Part shown: positions 36,066 to 46,900 of the stretch, one piece after another | Layout of the letters: each line of letters begins with the position of its first letter | Numbering within the stretch: the first letter of the stretch is position 1 | Source of the DNA: Planctomycetia bacterium | GTDB taxonomy: Bacteria; Planctomycetota; Planctomycetia; Pirellulales; Thermoguttaceae | Length of the DNA stretch: 54,735 nucleotides | NCBI GenBank assembly: GCA_030537455.1 | Contig: JAUNMR010000027.1 | Span: forward strand, 1-54,735 | Direction of reading: 5' to 3' | Position numbers and translations under genes: made by a program | The notes under the pieces: model-generated | The model's input: only the letters and a program-made list of their open reading frames with translations | Database searches by the model: none | What the model was told of the DNA's origin: nothing

Positions 36066-37115
36066 TTGAAAACTCGCACCTCAGTCTTCGTATCGGCGCT
36101 TATGTGCGCATTGGCTGTGCTGACCTTTGGCGTTAAACCTTCCGCAAGCGTGGCGCAAGAACCTGTCAAGTTGATCTTTGACACCGACATGGGCAACGAC
36201 ATCGACGACGTCTTTGCGCTTGTCATGATCAACAATTTGGAGAAGCGTGGCGAGCTGGAATTTCTGGCGCTGACCCTAACGAAGGACAATAAGTACGCGG
36301 CGCCCTACTGCCAGATGATCAATACCTACTACAATAACCCGAACGTTCCGATCGGTTACGTTAAGGACAGCGGTTGCACGACCGACGACGGGAAATACCT
36401 GCGTCAGTCGCTGGAAGAGAAGACCGAAGACGGCAAGTCGGCGTTCCCGTTTTTTGACTACGCCAACGATAAAACCGAGTACACGGAAGCGGTGACGCTA
36501 CTGCGCAAGACGCTCGCGGCACAGCCGGACAATTCCGTGGTGATTGCGCAAGTTGGCTTCTCCACGAACCTAGCGCGTCTTCTCGACACGCCCGCGGACG
36601 AATATAGCGACTTGAACGGTCGCGACTTGGCGGCGAAAAAAGTAAAATACCTCGCCATCATGGCGGGTAATTTCAAGAATCATGAGCACAGCGAATATAA
36701 CGTCGCGAACGACATACCCGCGGCTCAAAAAGTCTTTAAAGAATGGCCCACGAAGATCTACTGCTCCGGGTTCGAAGTTGGCGAAAGAATCTTCATGACC
36801 GGTATTACGATGATCAACGACTACAACTACGACGCGCATCATCCGGTGAAGTCGGCGTACAAGTACTATCGTAAAATCGAGCCGACTTCGAAGCAGTGCA
36901 CTTGGGATCTGACGACGGTTCTCTTCGCGGCGCGTCAAGATCGCGGTTACTTTGGCTTGAGCGAGCCGGGTCGCGTAACGATCGACGACAAGGGTCGTTC
37001 CTCCTTCACCGCGGATCCCGATGGGAATACGTACCTCTTTACAGTCGATCCCGAGCAGATCATCCGTATCCAAGAGGCGTTTGAATGGCTGTGCAGTGAA
37101 CGTTTGCTCAAATAA
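36066..37115 (+). CDS. Secreted nucleoside hydrolase-like protein
   Basis: The 349-residue product carries the calcium-binding N-terminal signature of inosine-uridine nucleoside hydrolases, DTDMGNDIDD (39-48). It also has the downstream pattern of the family: ALTLTKDNKYAAPYCQMIN, VGFSTNLARLLD, a MAGNF segment, and CTWDLTTVLFAAR near the C terminus, where the last active-site Asp is expected. These enzymes cleave the N-glycosidic bond of ribonucleosides. Unlike typical cytoplasmic members it has a signal peptide (residues 1-30, ending SVA-Q), so it should act outside the cytoplasm. The start is TTG 36066, supported by AAAGG seven bases upstream and by placing the basic MKTRT at the front of the signal peptide. 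Confidence 0.82.
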   Translation: MKTRTSVFVSALMCALAVLTFGVKPSASVAQEPVKLIFDTDMGNDIDDVFALVMINNLEKRGELEFLALTLTKDNKYAAPYCQMINTYYNNPNVPIGYVKDSGCTTDDGKYLRQSLEEKTEDGKSAFPFFDYANDKTEYTEAVTLLRKTLAAQPDNSVVIAQVGFSTNLARLLDTPADEYSDLNGRDLAAKKVKYLAIMAGNFKNHEHSEYNVANDIPAAQKVFKEWPTKIYCSGFEVGERIFMTGITMINDYNYDAHHPVKSAYKYYRKIEPTSKQCTWDLTTVLFAARQDRGYFGLSEPGRVTIDDKGRSSFTADPDGNTYLFTVDPEQIIRIQEAFEWLCSERLLK

Positions 37116-37424
37116 TAATCACAGAGGCGCAAAACAATTAGCGCAAGGGCGTATTTGAAGCAATTTTCACAACTCTTGACGTTATTGAACTTACTGCGAC
37201 GTTCGAGAGCATGTCAATAGTTCAAATGCGCCATATCGCGACGCGTTTATTTAGGCGACGTCAACAAGACGCAAACAAAGCGAGCTAGTTCCAGCGGCGT
37301 TTGCGTCGATTGACGCTGTGGTTTTTTAACGCGCGCGTACGGCGTCGCGCACTGGGTATAGTCCCCTGCCCTTTATTTATTACAAACATCGATCTAATAA
37401 TCTTTAGAAATCTACGAGACCCAG
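37116..37424 (+). other. Intergenic region with terminator-like hairpin
   Basis: It holds an inverted repeat GACGCAAAC (37268-37276) / GTTTGCGTC (37299-37307). A T run follows 14 bases later (37322-37327) and could end the nucleoside hydrolase transcript. The distance makes this uncertain. I see nothing else. Confidence 0.35.
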
Positions 37425-38285
37425 ATGAGTTCACCGAGTGTTTTTCGCGCCTTTTCCGGCGTTGTGTTAATGTTATCGCTTTCTTGTTTCCTTCTGCTCA
37501 CGAGCGCGGGCTGCGGTCGCCAGGGGAATTACGTGGCGTTAGAGGACGACCCGTTTGAGGCTGAAACTACGTCGCAACAGGCGGCGACGCCGAACGATAG
37601 CGCGCCGGTGGAATCGCCGAGGTCGAAGGAGCCGGAAGGAATTGACCTATCGCGCTTTGGCGAAGTTCGCTCGCTCTTTGACGGTCAGACGTTATCGGGC
37701 TGGAGCGACGCAGCGGGGGGCGAGCCGATCGGCTGGGAAGTTAAAGACGGCGCTCTCGCGCTGACCGATCCGGAAAATGGCAAGGATATTATCACAGCGG
37801 AACAATATACCAGCTTTATCTTTAGCTTTGAGTTCCGTATGAGTTACCAGTGCAATTCCGGGGTGAAATATCATATTCATGAAGGCCAGCCGGGTTCCTG
37901 GGGCGGTCTGGAATACCAGGTTCAAGACGACGCGCACGTGGAAGACGGCAAAGTTCCGGCGCGCAGAATCGGGTCGATTTTTGACGTGATCGCGGCAAAG
38001 GAATCGAGCCACAGCGGCGAGTTCCCCGCGCCACAGAGCGAGGAGCCGACCGGCGAGTTCCGTAGCGGTAAGATTGTGGTCGACGGCGATCGTATCGAAC
38101 ACTGGCTTGACGGCGAATTGGTCTTGGTCTGTACCTACGGTTCGGAGGAATGGCTCTCAGGCGTGGCGCAGGGTAAGTTTAAAAACGCCAAAGGGTTCGG
38201 GAGCGCAAAGACTAGCCCGATCCTTCTGCAGGCGCATGGGTATCGTGTGGAATATCGCAATTTGACGATTCAGACGTTGAAGTAG
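37425..38285 (+). CDS. DUF1080 lipoprotein (3-keto-disaccharide hydrolase family)
   Basis: The 286-residue product has a lipoprotein signal peptide with lipobox LTSAGC (C30), a disordered acidic linker, and a DUF1080 domain from about 78. Family marks are SLFDGQTLSGWSD (83-95), WEVKDGALAL, TSFIFSFEFRMS, NSGVKYHI and the closing RVEYRNLTIQTL. DUF1080 domains have a concanavalin-like beta-sandwich; characterised members hydrolyse 3-keto-glycosides, and the family is greatly expanded in planctomycetes. It should be anchored at a membrane facing outward. It directly precedes the putative defence cassette, 69 bases before the helicase start, and shares its direction, but nothing links it functionally. 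Confidence 0.88.
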   Translation: MSSPSVFRAFSGVVLMLSLSCFLLLTSAGCGRQGNYVALEDDPFEAETTSQQAATPNDSAPVESPRSKEPEGIDLSRFGEVRSLFDGQTLSGWSDAAGGEPIGWEVKDGALALTDPENGKDIITAEQYTSFIFSFEFRMSYQCNSGVKYHIHEGQPGSWGGLEYQVQDDAHVEDGKVPARRIGSIFDVIAAKESSHSGEFPAPQSEEPTGEFRSGKIVVDGDRIEHWLDGELVLVCTYGSEEWLSGVAQGKFKNAKGFGSAKTSPILLQAHGYRVEYRNLTIQTLK

Positions 38286-38354
38286 GATTGTGGGAACCTT
38301 CCGCGCGACGCAAGCTTTTATTCTCTGGTCTTTTATAGATTTACAACAGACGCC

Positions 38355-41300
38355 ATGAACGTTTTCGACCTACGCCAAACGATAGTCAACGATTACAACA
38401 GTTTCATCACCGGCGAGATTAATATCCGTGATAAACGCATAGACGCCGAAGTGCGTAAGGCGTTGGATTCCGGGCTGTTGTGGCCGGCGGCGACGGTGCA
38501 ATTGAACCCGGCGTATAAGAGCGATAAGACGATTACGGACTTAGTAAACAATGGCGTCTTAGATCCGGGCTGCGATGAAATTTTCAGGATTCGAGAAGAA
38601 GGCAAAGCGTCGGTTCCACTGCGATTGTACCAACATCAGGTAGAAGCGATCGCACGCGCGAATCGAGGCGAGCATTATCTTCTCACGACCGGGGTCGGCT
38701 CGGGCAAGAGTCTGGCGTATATTATTCCGATCGTGAACTATGCGCTACGCTGCCGTAGGATCGCGGGCGCGGCGGCACAGGGGGTTAAGGCGATTATCGT
38801 CTACCCGATGAACGCGCTGGCGAATAGTCAGAAGAACGAGCTTGAAAAGTTTCTCAGACCCGAGATCACAGACGTTACCTTTCACGTCTACACGGGTCAA
38901 GAGAGCCAGGACGATCGCGCTAAGATACGCGATAACCCGCCTGACATAATCTTAACGAACTATGTCATGCTGGAATATATCCTCACGCGCGGCGACGATC
39001 AAAAGCTCGTTGAGAAAATGCAGGGCTTGCGCTTCCTGGTACTAGACGAACTTCATTCGTATCGCGGTCGTCAGGGGGCGGATATTGCGTTGCTAACGCG
39101 CCGCGTGCGCGAGGCTTGTGGTTATAACGGCGTCGCAGGCGCGCAAAGCGCAGAAATTGCAAACGGCGCGCAAGGGGGCGCTCGTAAGTTAATCTGTATT
39201 GGCACGTCCGCGACGCTGGCCGCAGGTGAGACGGCTCAGGAGACGCGCGCGCAGACCGCTAAGGTCGCCAGTCTCTTCTTTGGGGAGCAGGTGAGCGCGG
39301 AAAACGTTATTACAGAGACGCTTGAGCGCGAATCGAAAGTTGACCTTGATCTTCACGACGCACAGACACAGGAGTCGCTAAAAGAGGAGATTGCGTTTCT
39401 CTCGAGCGACGCATGCAAGCTGTTCGACGACTCGAAAGAGTTTGACGAGAAAGAAGGCGCGGTATTGTCAAGACCGGCGGAGGAATATCTTGCCGACGCG
39501 CAAAAACGTAACAGTAGTATATCAACGGTCTTAACGGCGCTTCAACACAGCGCTTTGCCTTGGTGGATAGAAACGACCTTTGGTCTGTGCAAAGACGCTC
39601 AAGGGGAATGGGTACGCCAGATTCCGCGTCCTCTGGAGGGAAAAACCGGCGCGGCGTTAGAGCTTGCGCAACGACTGGGGCTTAATTATGACGACGTAGT
39701 TACGGCAGTAAAGCGTTTATTCCTTTTGGGTTACTACGTCAAGAACGAGCAGGGTCGGCCGTACTTTTCCTTCCGATTGCACCAGTTCATAGGCAAGGGG
39801 GATCATGTCTACGCCACAGCGGAGCTGGGCGAAGATCGTCAGATCTATATGCGCAAACAGATATACGCGCCGGGTACTAATCGACAAAAGAAGCTCTTTC
39901 CACTGGTCTTCTGTCAGATGTGCGGGAAGGAATACTACTGCGTCACGCGCGTATGGAGCGGCGAGGAATCGGAACCTCACAGGCGCGTGGAGCGGTTTGA
40001 GCCGCGCGATCCCTTTACGGTAGAAGCGCTTATCGACACAGAGCGCAATAACGTCGGGTATCTGTATATGGACAAAGAATCGTGGCCGAACGATCCAGAG
40101 GAGGCGTTCGAGCGCATGCCTGATTCTTGGAAAGACGGCAAACGCCTTAAAGATTCCGAAAGTCTGCCAAAGAATTACGTCATCGACGCGCTGGGTTATG
40201 TCGTTACGGATACGGACTCTCCGTGCTACGCGGTCTCCTATATTGTCTCTCCACTTCAGTTTTGCCCTTGTTGCGGCGTGGCGTATTCGAAGCAGCACGT
40301 ACCGCGCAAGTATATGCGTAGCGACGACTTAACGGCACGTACGATCTCCACGGGCGGTCGCAGTAGCGCCACGACGATCCTCGCGCTCAGTTGCCTGAGC
40401 CAATTGCGCCAAAAGGGCTCTAATATCCCGAAGCGAGCGCAAAAGCTCCTGAGTTTTTCGGACAATCGTCAGGACGCGGCGTTACAGTCAGGTCACTTGA
40501 ACGACTTTGTTCACACGAGCGTTTTGCGTTGGGCGGTATATAATGTTCTGCGGGAGCATGGCGCGGCAAAACTTGGCTTGCTTGAACTTGCGTCAGAAGT
40601 TTTTCAAAAGTTGAAACTGAGATTTGAAGATTTCGGTATCAATCCCGAAACAGCAGAAAACTTCCAGGGCAGAGCTGGCGCGGCTTTAAAGACCTACCTC
40701 ACGTATCAGATTCTTTGCGATCTTCCTTTCGGTTGGCGCGAGAGCGTCCCGAATTTGCAAAACGTTGGTCTGACACAGATTACCTTTGCCGATTTGGAAG
40801 AAGCGGCGGAACAGGACGATCTGTGGCAGAACGTTCACGAGGCGTTGCGCGACTGTGCTTCCGCCACGCGTAAGCTCGTACTGGAGCTTGTTTTGCAGAA
40901 GATGCTGCAAGAGCTTGCGATTAACTGGCAAGATTTCCAGAATAATAAGATTGCCGAGTTCATCCAGACGGTTAAAAACAACGTCAACGGTATTTGGGGA
41001 TTTGATCTTTCAGCGACGGCGCAGACCGTCAAGAAAGCGTCTTCCCTCCAGCTTACCAGTTCAACAGGCGGTAAATCGCGCGCGGGTAAATCGTCGAAAT
41101 ATTCAACTCCGACCTTTAATCTTTCCCCCTCCAGCGGGGTAGCAAGAGCAATTGGGCGTATACTTAGCGATAGCGACGATAAGAAGTTTAAAACAAAAGA
41201 GTTAGAAGAGATACTTAACAATTTAATCAGCGTTCTTTTCAGGAGCGATCTGATAAGAAATATCAGCAAGGAATCGAGTCCTCGCTACCAGGTGAATTAT

Positions 41301-43853
41301 GAGAAGATCGAATGGAGCGTCGGCGACGACCATAAGCCTCACGACTACGTGCGAATTGTGCAAGATTCTAAGTACGGCGCGCAGTCGCCGGTCAATGAGT
41401 TCTTTAGGGAATACTACCGTACGCGCGCGGAAGCGACGGTTGGGATCGAATCTCACGAGCACACCGCCCAGGCGTCCTATCAAGATCGTAGAGAGCGTGA
41501 AGAGCAGTTTAGAGAAGCGGAATTGCCGATTCTGTTTTGCTCGCCGACCATGGAGCTTGGCGTCGATATTTCGGAGCTGAACGTGGTGCACATGCGCAAC
41601 GTGCCTCCGACGCCGGCGAATTACGCCCAGCGTAGCGGTCGCGCCGGTCGAAACGGTCACCCCGCCCTGGTTATGGTCTATTGCGCCGCGGCCAATTCCC
41701 ACGATCAGTATTATTTCGCACGACCGGATCTCATGATAAGCGGTTCGGTCAAGGCGCCTCAAATCGACCTGACGAACGAGGAGCTATTGCGCACGCACGC
41801 TCATGCGATCTGGCTGGAAGAGGTCGTGCGTCACGGTCGTCGTTTTCCGTCGTCCATTAATGATCTTTTCCTCCTAGACGAGAAGGACGACGAGGGTCTG
41901 CCAACCTGCCCGTTGGCGCAAAATATCGAATCGCTCCTCGGGGACGCACAGATTGTGCGGCTCGCGCGCCAACGCGTTCGCGACGTCATGACGCAATATA
42001 TCGAGACGGAGGATATTACGAAGTTTCTGGACGACGTCTTTGGCAATCTTCGTGCGGAGTTTGACAAGGCGTGTGATCGATGGCGTAACCTCTATCGCGA
42101 CGTAGCGAGGGTGATTTCACGTTGTTCAAGCGTCTTTAACGACGGCAGTAAGAATAATTCCAAAGAAGTAAAAGACGCAGAGCTTGCCCAAAGTCGTGCG
42201 CTTGCGACTCGGAATTACCTCTTGAACCAGGATCATGAATACGGCAATCAACTGTCGGAATACTATATTTTCCGCTACCTTGCAACCGAGGGCTTTTTAC
42301 CGGGCTACAACTTCCCTCGCCTTCCGGTTCTTGCTGACCTTACTCAGGATTCAGGAAGTCAAACGCTGGAACGTTCAAGGTTTATAGCGATCAGCGAATT
42401 TGCGCCTCGCGCGTATGTGTATCATGAAGGCGCGCGATATCAGATCGCTCGAGTTACATCGGCGCCAATGGTCTCAGGTCAGGAGGGCGAGCGTTCAACG
42501 ACAGCGGGCGTGCAGGGCACGGTCTGTGAAGTCTGCGGTTACTTTAACCCTGCGCGCGACGACACAGGCAAGCCGAACGACTGCTGCGCGCATTGTAATC
42601 GCCCATTGAACAACGGCGGAAACGAAATGCTCCTGAGAATGGACAGAGTCGAAGCGGAGCGTCGCGACGGTATTAGTTGCGACGAGGAGGAACGTCAGCG
42701 TTTCGGTTACGACGTGGTAACGTCCCTGGAATTTGCCAAGAAAGACGGTCGAGTGGAATGTCAACGCGGCGATATCATACTCCCGTCGGGTCAGAAGTGG
42801 GGCGCGCTCTTCTATGGCAAGAGCGCGACGATCTACCGTCTGAACCGCGGATATCGCCACAGTGGTAAGATCAACTCGACTGAACCCAATCCCGGTCTTC
42901 CTGGGTTTAATCTGAACTTTGATACTTTGCGTTGGGCGCCCAATAGCGTAGAAAGCGCCGACGCGCAGGCGTCAGACAATCGGCTCTTTCAGCAAGACAA
43001 CCAGAAGGATTACATTAAGCGCGTTATTCCCTACGTGAGCGACGTCAAGAACTGCCTACTCCTGGAGCCGGATAAGTCGGCGAATTTAGACGACGCGTCG
43101 TTCGTTTCCCTCATGTCGGCGTTGCGTCGCGCAATTGAGCGGATCTATTCTGTGGAGGAACGCGAGATTAGCACGTTCATACTGCCTAGCGCGCACACGC
43201 GCTTTGAGCGCGGCGACGTGCGCCGGAGTATGCTCTTCTACGAAGCGTCCGAGGGCGGCGTCGGGGTATTGAATAACGTCTTTCGGGAAGACTCTTTGCA
43301 GCAGATCTTTCGCGAGGCGCTCGAGCTGTGCCACTTCAACGAGGACGGTAGCGACCGTATGGAGAACGCAGACGCGCACGCCAAATGCGACGCGGCATGT
43401 TACGACTGTCTCCTGAGCTATACGAACCAGCCGGATCACGCGCTTTTGGATCGTAAAGCGATACGCGACACGCTCTTGGCGCTTATACAGTCTACGCTAA
43501 AGGTCTCGAGCACGTCGAAGTCGCGTGAGGAGCTTTTTGAAGCGCTTAAGGATAAGACGCAATCGGAACTGGAGCGTCGCTGGCTATGCGAGGTTCATGA
43601 GCGGCAGTACTTACTTCCAACCGAGGCGCAGGGTCGGATTAAGGATCTGCCGACGATTCCGGATTTCGTCTATGCGCCCTCTCGCGCGGCTATTTTTATC
43701 GACGGCGCGCCGCACGACGACACGAACCAGCGTAAAAAAGACGAACAACTTCGCGCGGATCTGTTACTCTACGGCTATCGTGTGATCGTCTTCCGTTACG
43801 ACGACGACTGGGACGCGATCTTTAAGGCTAATTCCGACGTCTTTTACACGTAA
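38355..43853 (+). CDS. Large DEAD/DEAH helicase with DUF1998/MZB domain (DISARM/Druantia-like)
   Basis: The first gene of a four-gene cassette encodes 1832 residues. The N-terminal RecA-like domain has Walker A TGVGSGKS (112-119), VYPMNALANSQ, DELHSYRGRQ (DEAH-box variant, 231-234) and GTSATLA (283-289). The second has SFSDNRQDAALQSGH (about 705), LGVDISELNVVHMRN and motif VI YAQRSGRAGRNG (about 1090). Zinc ribbons are visible: CQMC (about 520), CPCC (about 637) and C..C..CC..C (about 1388-1415). Near 1677 a C..C..C cluster with the sequence CYDCLLSYTNQPDH is the DUF1998 / MrfA-type zinc-binding domain. The last 60 residues (PDFVY, IFIDGAPHDD) look like a Vsr/DUF559-type nuclease strand set with the expected acid replaced. 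This architecture combines DISARM DrmA and DrmB functions and is close to Druantia DruE. It probably translocates on DNA. Confidence 0.85.
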   Translation: MNVFDLRQTIVNDYNSFITGEINIRDKRIDAEVRKALDSGLLWPAATVQLNPAYKSDKTITDLVNNGVLDPGCDEIFRIREEGKASVPLRLYQHQVEAIARANRGEHYLLTTGVGSGKSLAYIIPIVNYALRCRRIAGAAAQGVKAIIVYPMNALANSQKNELEKFLRPEITDVTFHVYTGQESQDDRAKIRDNPPDIILTNYVMLEYILTRGDDQKLVEKMQGLRFLVLDELHSYRGRQGADIALLTRRVREACGYNGVAGAQSAEIANGAQGGARKLICIGTSATLAAGETAQETRAQTAKVASLFFGEQVSAENVITETLERESKVDLDLHDAQTQESLKEEIAFLSSDACKLFDDSKEFDEKEGAVLSRPAEEYLADAQKRNSSISTVLTALQHSALPWWIETTFGLCKDAQGEWVRQIPRPLEGKTGAALELAQRLGLNYDDVVTAVKRLFLLGYYVKNEQGRPYFSFRLHQFIGKGDHVYATAELGEDRQIYMRKQIYAPGTNRQKKLFPLVFCQMCGKEYYCVTRVWSGEESEPHRRVERFEPRDPFTVEALIDTERNNVGYLYMDKESWPNDPEEAFERMPDSWKDGKRLKDSESLPKNYVIDALGYVVTDTDSPCYAVSYIVSPLQFCPCCGVAYSKQHVPRKYMRSDDLTARTISTGGRSSATTILALSCLSQLRQKGSNIPKRAQKLLSFSDNRQDAALQSGHLNDFVHTSVLRWAVYNVLREHGAAKLGLLELASEVFQKLKLRFEDFGINPETAENFQGRAGAALKTYLTYQILCDLPFGWRESVPNLQNVGLTQITFADLEEAAEQDDLWQNVHEALRDCASATRKLVLELVLQKMLQELAINWQDFQNNKIAEFIQTVKNNVNGIWGFDLSATAQTVKKASSLQLTSSTGGKSRAGKSSKYSTPTFNLSPSSGVARAIGRILSDSDDKKFKTKELEEILNNLISVLFRSDLIRNISKESSPRYQVNYEKIEWSVGDDHKPHDYVRIVQDSKYGAQSPVNEFFREYYRTRAEATVGIESHEHTAQASYQDRREREEQFREAELPILFCSPTMELGVDISELNVVHMRNVPPTPANYAQRSGRAGRNGHPALVMVYCAAANSHDQYYFARPDLMISGSVKAPQIDLTNEELLRTHAHAIWLEEVVRHGRRFPSSINDLFLLDEKDDEGLPTCPLAQNIESLLGDAQIVRLARQRVRDVMTQYIETEDITKFLDDVFGNLRAEFDKACDRWRNLYRDVARVISRCSSVFNDGSKNNSKEVKDAELAQSRALATRNYLLNQDHEYGNQLSEYYIFRYLATEGFLPGYNFPRLPVLADLTQDSGSQTLERSRFIAISEFAPRAYVYHEGARYQIARVTSAPMVSGQEGERSTTAGVQGTVCEVCGYFNPARDDTGKPNDCCAHCNRPLNNGGNEMLLRMDRVEAERRDGISCDEEERQRFGYDVVTSLEFAKKDGRVECQRGDIILPSGQKWGALFYGKSATIYRLNRGYRHSGKINSTEPNPGLPGFNLNFDTLRWAPNSVESADAQASDNRLFQQDNQKDYIKRVIPYVSDVKNCLLLEPDKSANLDDASFVSLMSALRRAIERIYSVEEREISTFILPSAHTRFERGDVRRSMLFYEASEGGVGVLNNVFREDSLQQIFREALELCHFNEDGSDRMENADAHAKCDAACYDCLLSYTNQPDHALLDRKAIRDTLLALIQSTLKVSSTSKSREELFEALKDKTQSELERRWLCEVHERQYLLPTEAQGRIKDLPTIPDFVYAPSRAAIFIDGAPHDDTNQRKKDEQLRADLLLYGYRVIVFRYDDDWDAIFKANSDVFYT

Positions 43854-43941
43854 GAGTCGACGTCGTTGGAATTGCGGTTCCTACGTTGGAGTTTATTACA
43901 TTCCCCTACCCGTTTACATTTTCTGAGATTTACCAGAAACC

Positions 43942-46900
43942 ATGCCAGAGTCAGCGTTTAAATTTTCCCCGGGTTCGCTCATTACCGCGCGAGGGCGCGA
44001 TTGGATCGTACTGCCAACGCCTTTGGAATTTGACCCGTTACTGACGCAGTGCGATCCGCCGCTGGAGCTGGTCTACGCGCGTCCGATCGACGGCACGGAA
44101 GAAGAGGCGACCGCGATTCTTTTGAACGAGTCGTCAGAGCCGGTACAGTCGTCCCACTTCGCTCCCCCGACGACGGCGCAGATGGGGAACTATCGCTCGT
44201 GCCAGCGGTTACGTAACGCGCTACGCTTTGGCGTGCGCAACGGCGCGGGCCCTTTTCGCTCCTTTGGTCGTCTCTCCTTTGACCCGCGACCTTTTCAGCT
44301 ACTGCCGCTTATTCTGGCGCTCAAGCAGGAGTACGTGCGTCTGCTCATTGCGGACGACGTGGGTATCGGCAAGACGATCGAGACGGGACTCATTATTCGC
44401 GAACTACTCGATCGCGGGGAGATCAAGCGCTTCTGCGTGGTCTGTCCGCCGTGCTTAGCGGAACAGTGGCGGGACGAATTGCGCGAGAAGTTCAATCTTG
44501 ACGCGCAGTTAGTTCTGTCCTCGACCGTCAACCGATTAGAGTCGAATTGCCTCCCGGGCGAGTCGATCTTCGAGGCGTACCCCTATACAATAGTGTCAGT
44601 TGACTTTATTAAGTCCAAGACGCGTCGTAACGAGTTCGAACGCACGGCGCCGGAGTTTTTGGTCTTTGACGAGGCGCACAGCGTGGTGAGCAGCGCGGCG
44701 TCGTCCTTTTCTCAGCAACGCTTTGACCTTGCGAAAGCGCTTTGTACAGAGGTACTTGCCAATGGTCGCAAACGTCACGTGGTTCTTGTGACGGCGACGC
44801 CCCACACGGGCAAGGATCAGGCGTTCCGTAACCTCCTGGGACTACTCGACGAAAAGTTTTTGGACGAGCAGGCGTTTCCGACAGATCTGGGCGGAGACGC
44901 GAATCGTGCGAAACGTGAAGAGTTGGCGCGCTACTTTGTTCAGCGTCGCCGTAAGGACGTGGAGTCGTTCCTGGGAGAATCGACGCGCTTTCCGCAATCG
45001 AAGACGATTAATGTGCAGTGGGAGCTCTCTTCGCGCTATAAGGAGCTTTACGACGAGGCGATCCAGGTCGCTCAGGAACTGGTTCAGGTCACAGACGAGC
45101 ATAAGAATGACAAACAACACGCGCTAGAGCAGCGCGTGCGCTACTGGTCGGCGCTGTCGCTACTCAGGTGTATGGCGTCGAGTCCGGCGGCGGCGTATTC
45201 AACGCTGCTTCAGCGCAGTCTTTTAGCGCCAACCGCCCAGCATGAGGTCGGCGAGGGTGAGGAGTCAGACGTCACGCAAGAGGAAGAAGACGTCGTGAAA
45301 CTGCGCGCGGAATATGCTCAGTACGCCAAAAAGCGATTCCAAGTTGACGGAGACGATCCCGACTTTGAGAAGACGCGCGAGAGGATCGACCAGGTCGGTC
45401 GCGCGTACGTTTACGACGTGGAATCCACGTCGGATAGCGTTCAGTCGGACAATACGTTAGGCGCCGACCCGGGCGCGTTGATTGAGGAGCCGTCGAAGCG
45501 TCGCAAGACCTTTAGGGAACTTGCGGAAAAATTCCGCGAGCTCGCCGATTCTACGCTGGAGCCGGACGGCTTTGCAAACGACGCCAAGCTTGTAGAGCTC
45601 ATTGCGCACGTAACCACGCTACTGAAGGAGGAATACAGTCCGGTCGTCTTCTGCCGCTTTATTCCCACGGCGGAATACGTCGCTAAGCGCTTACGCACGG
45701 CGCTTGTCGGGAAACGCGGCATACCGAAAGACCTGGCGGTGATTGAAGTTAATGGCAAATTACCCCCGGAAGAGCGCGAGCGACGTATTCTAGAGGGTTG
45801 CGAACATGAGGGCAAGATCCTCGTGTGTACCGACTGCCTATCGGAGGGCGTGAACTTACAGGAGGATTTCAACGCGGTGATCCATTACGACCTGAGCTGG
45901 AATCCAACGCTGCATGAACAGCGCGAGGGTCGCGTGGATCGGTTCGGACAGGTCTGCGACGAGGTGCGCAATATTCTCTTCTGCGGTCGTGACAACGACG
46001 TCGACTCGATGATCTTTAGGGTGATTTTAGAGAAACACCGGAAGATCAAGCGCAGTCTTGGGGTATCGACTCCGACGCCGCCGCAATCGAGCGAACTTTT
46101 TGAGTCCTTTATTGCGTCGTACCTGGCGGCGGAAAGAAAGAAGGTCGAGCACAAGCGAAAAAAGAAGGGTCAAGAGCTTTCCAGCGGCTTCCTCAAGGGC
46201 TTAGAGCCGGAAGACCTCGCCAGAAGTATTGAACAGGAGGCGGAGCGCAATACGTTGGAGCTTCTGGAGAGGATCACGGAGAATTGGAACGACGCGGAGT
46301 TTGAGAAGCAAAGTCGCAGTCAGACGTACTACGCGCACGCGGGAACGTCGAGTCGTGCGATCGCGCAGGTCGAGGAGGCGTTGCGTGAGACCAAGCGCGC
46401 GCTGGGCGGGCGCGAGGAACTAAAAGGTTTCGTTTGGGACGCGCTGGACGCCTGCGGAGCCGTCATGACGCCGCTGGGACGTAGCGGGGCGTATCGCATC
46501 GACCTAAGCACAATCGGGTCAGACGTTTACCTTCGGGACTACTTGCCCGATTACGACGAATGGATCGTTAGATTCCCGGAAGCGTCGGGGTCGGAGCTGG
46601 AGCAAGCGCCTGGGCGCGCCCAGACCGCGCAGTCGGCGCCCGGTAATAGTAAAAAGGGTCGCGCGAGTAAGAGCGGGGAGCGGAGCGCGGTCGGCTCGGA
46701 GATGATCACGCGCGCTCACCCGTTGGTGGAGGGACTGTGTCAGTTCATTTTGCACGAGGCGATTAAACCGACAATGACCAACGCGCTTGCGTTGCGTACC
46801 GGGCTGGTCTGTACCGACGCGGTGCAACGCGCGACGGTCTTGTTACTACTGCGTTTACGCCTGCACATACGCCAGAATAACGGTAAAGTATCGGGCAAGG

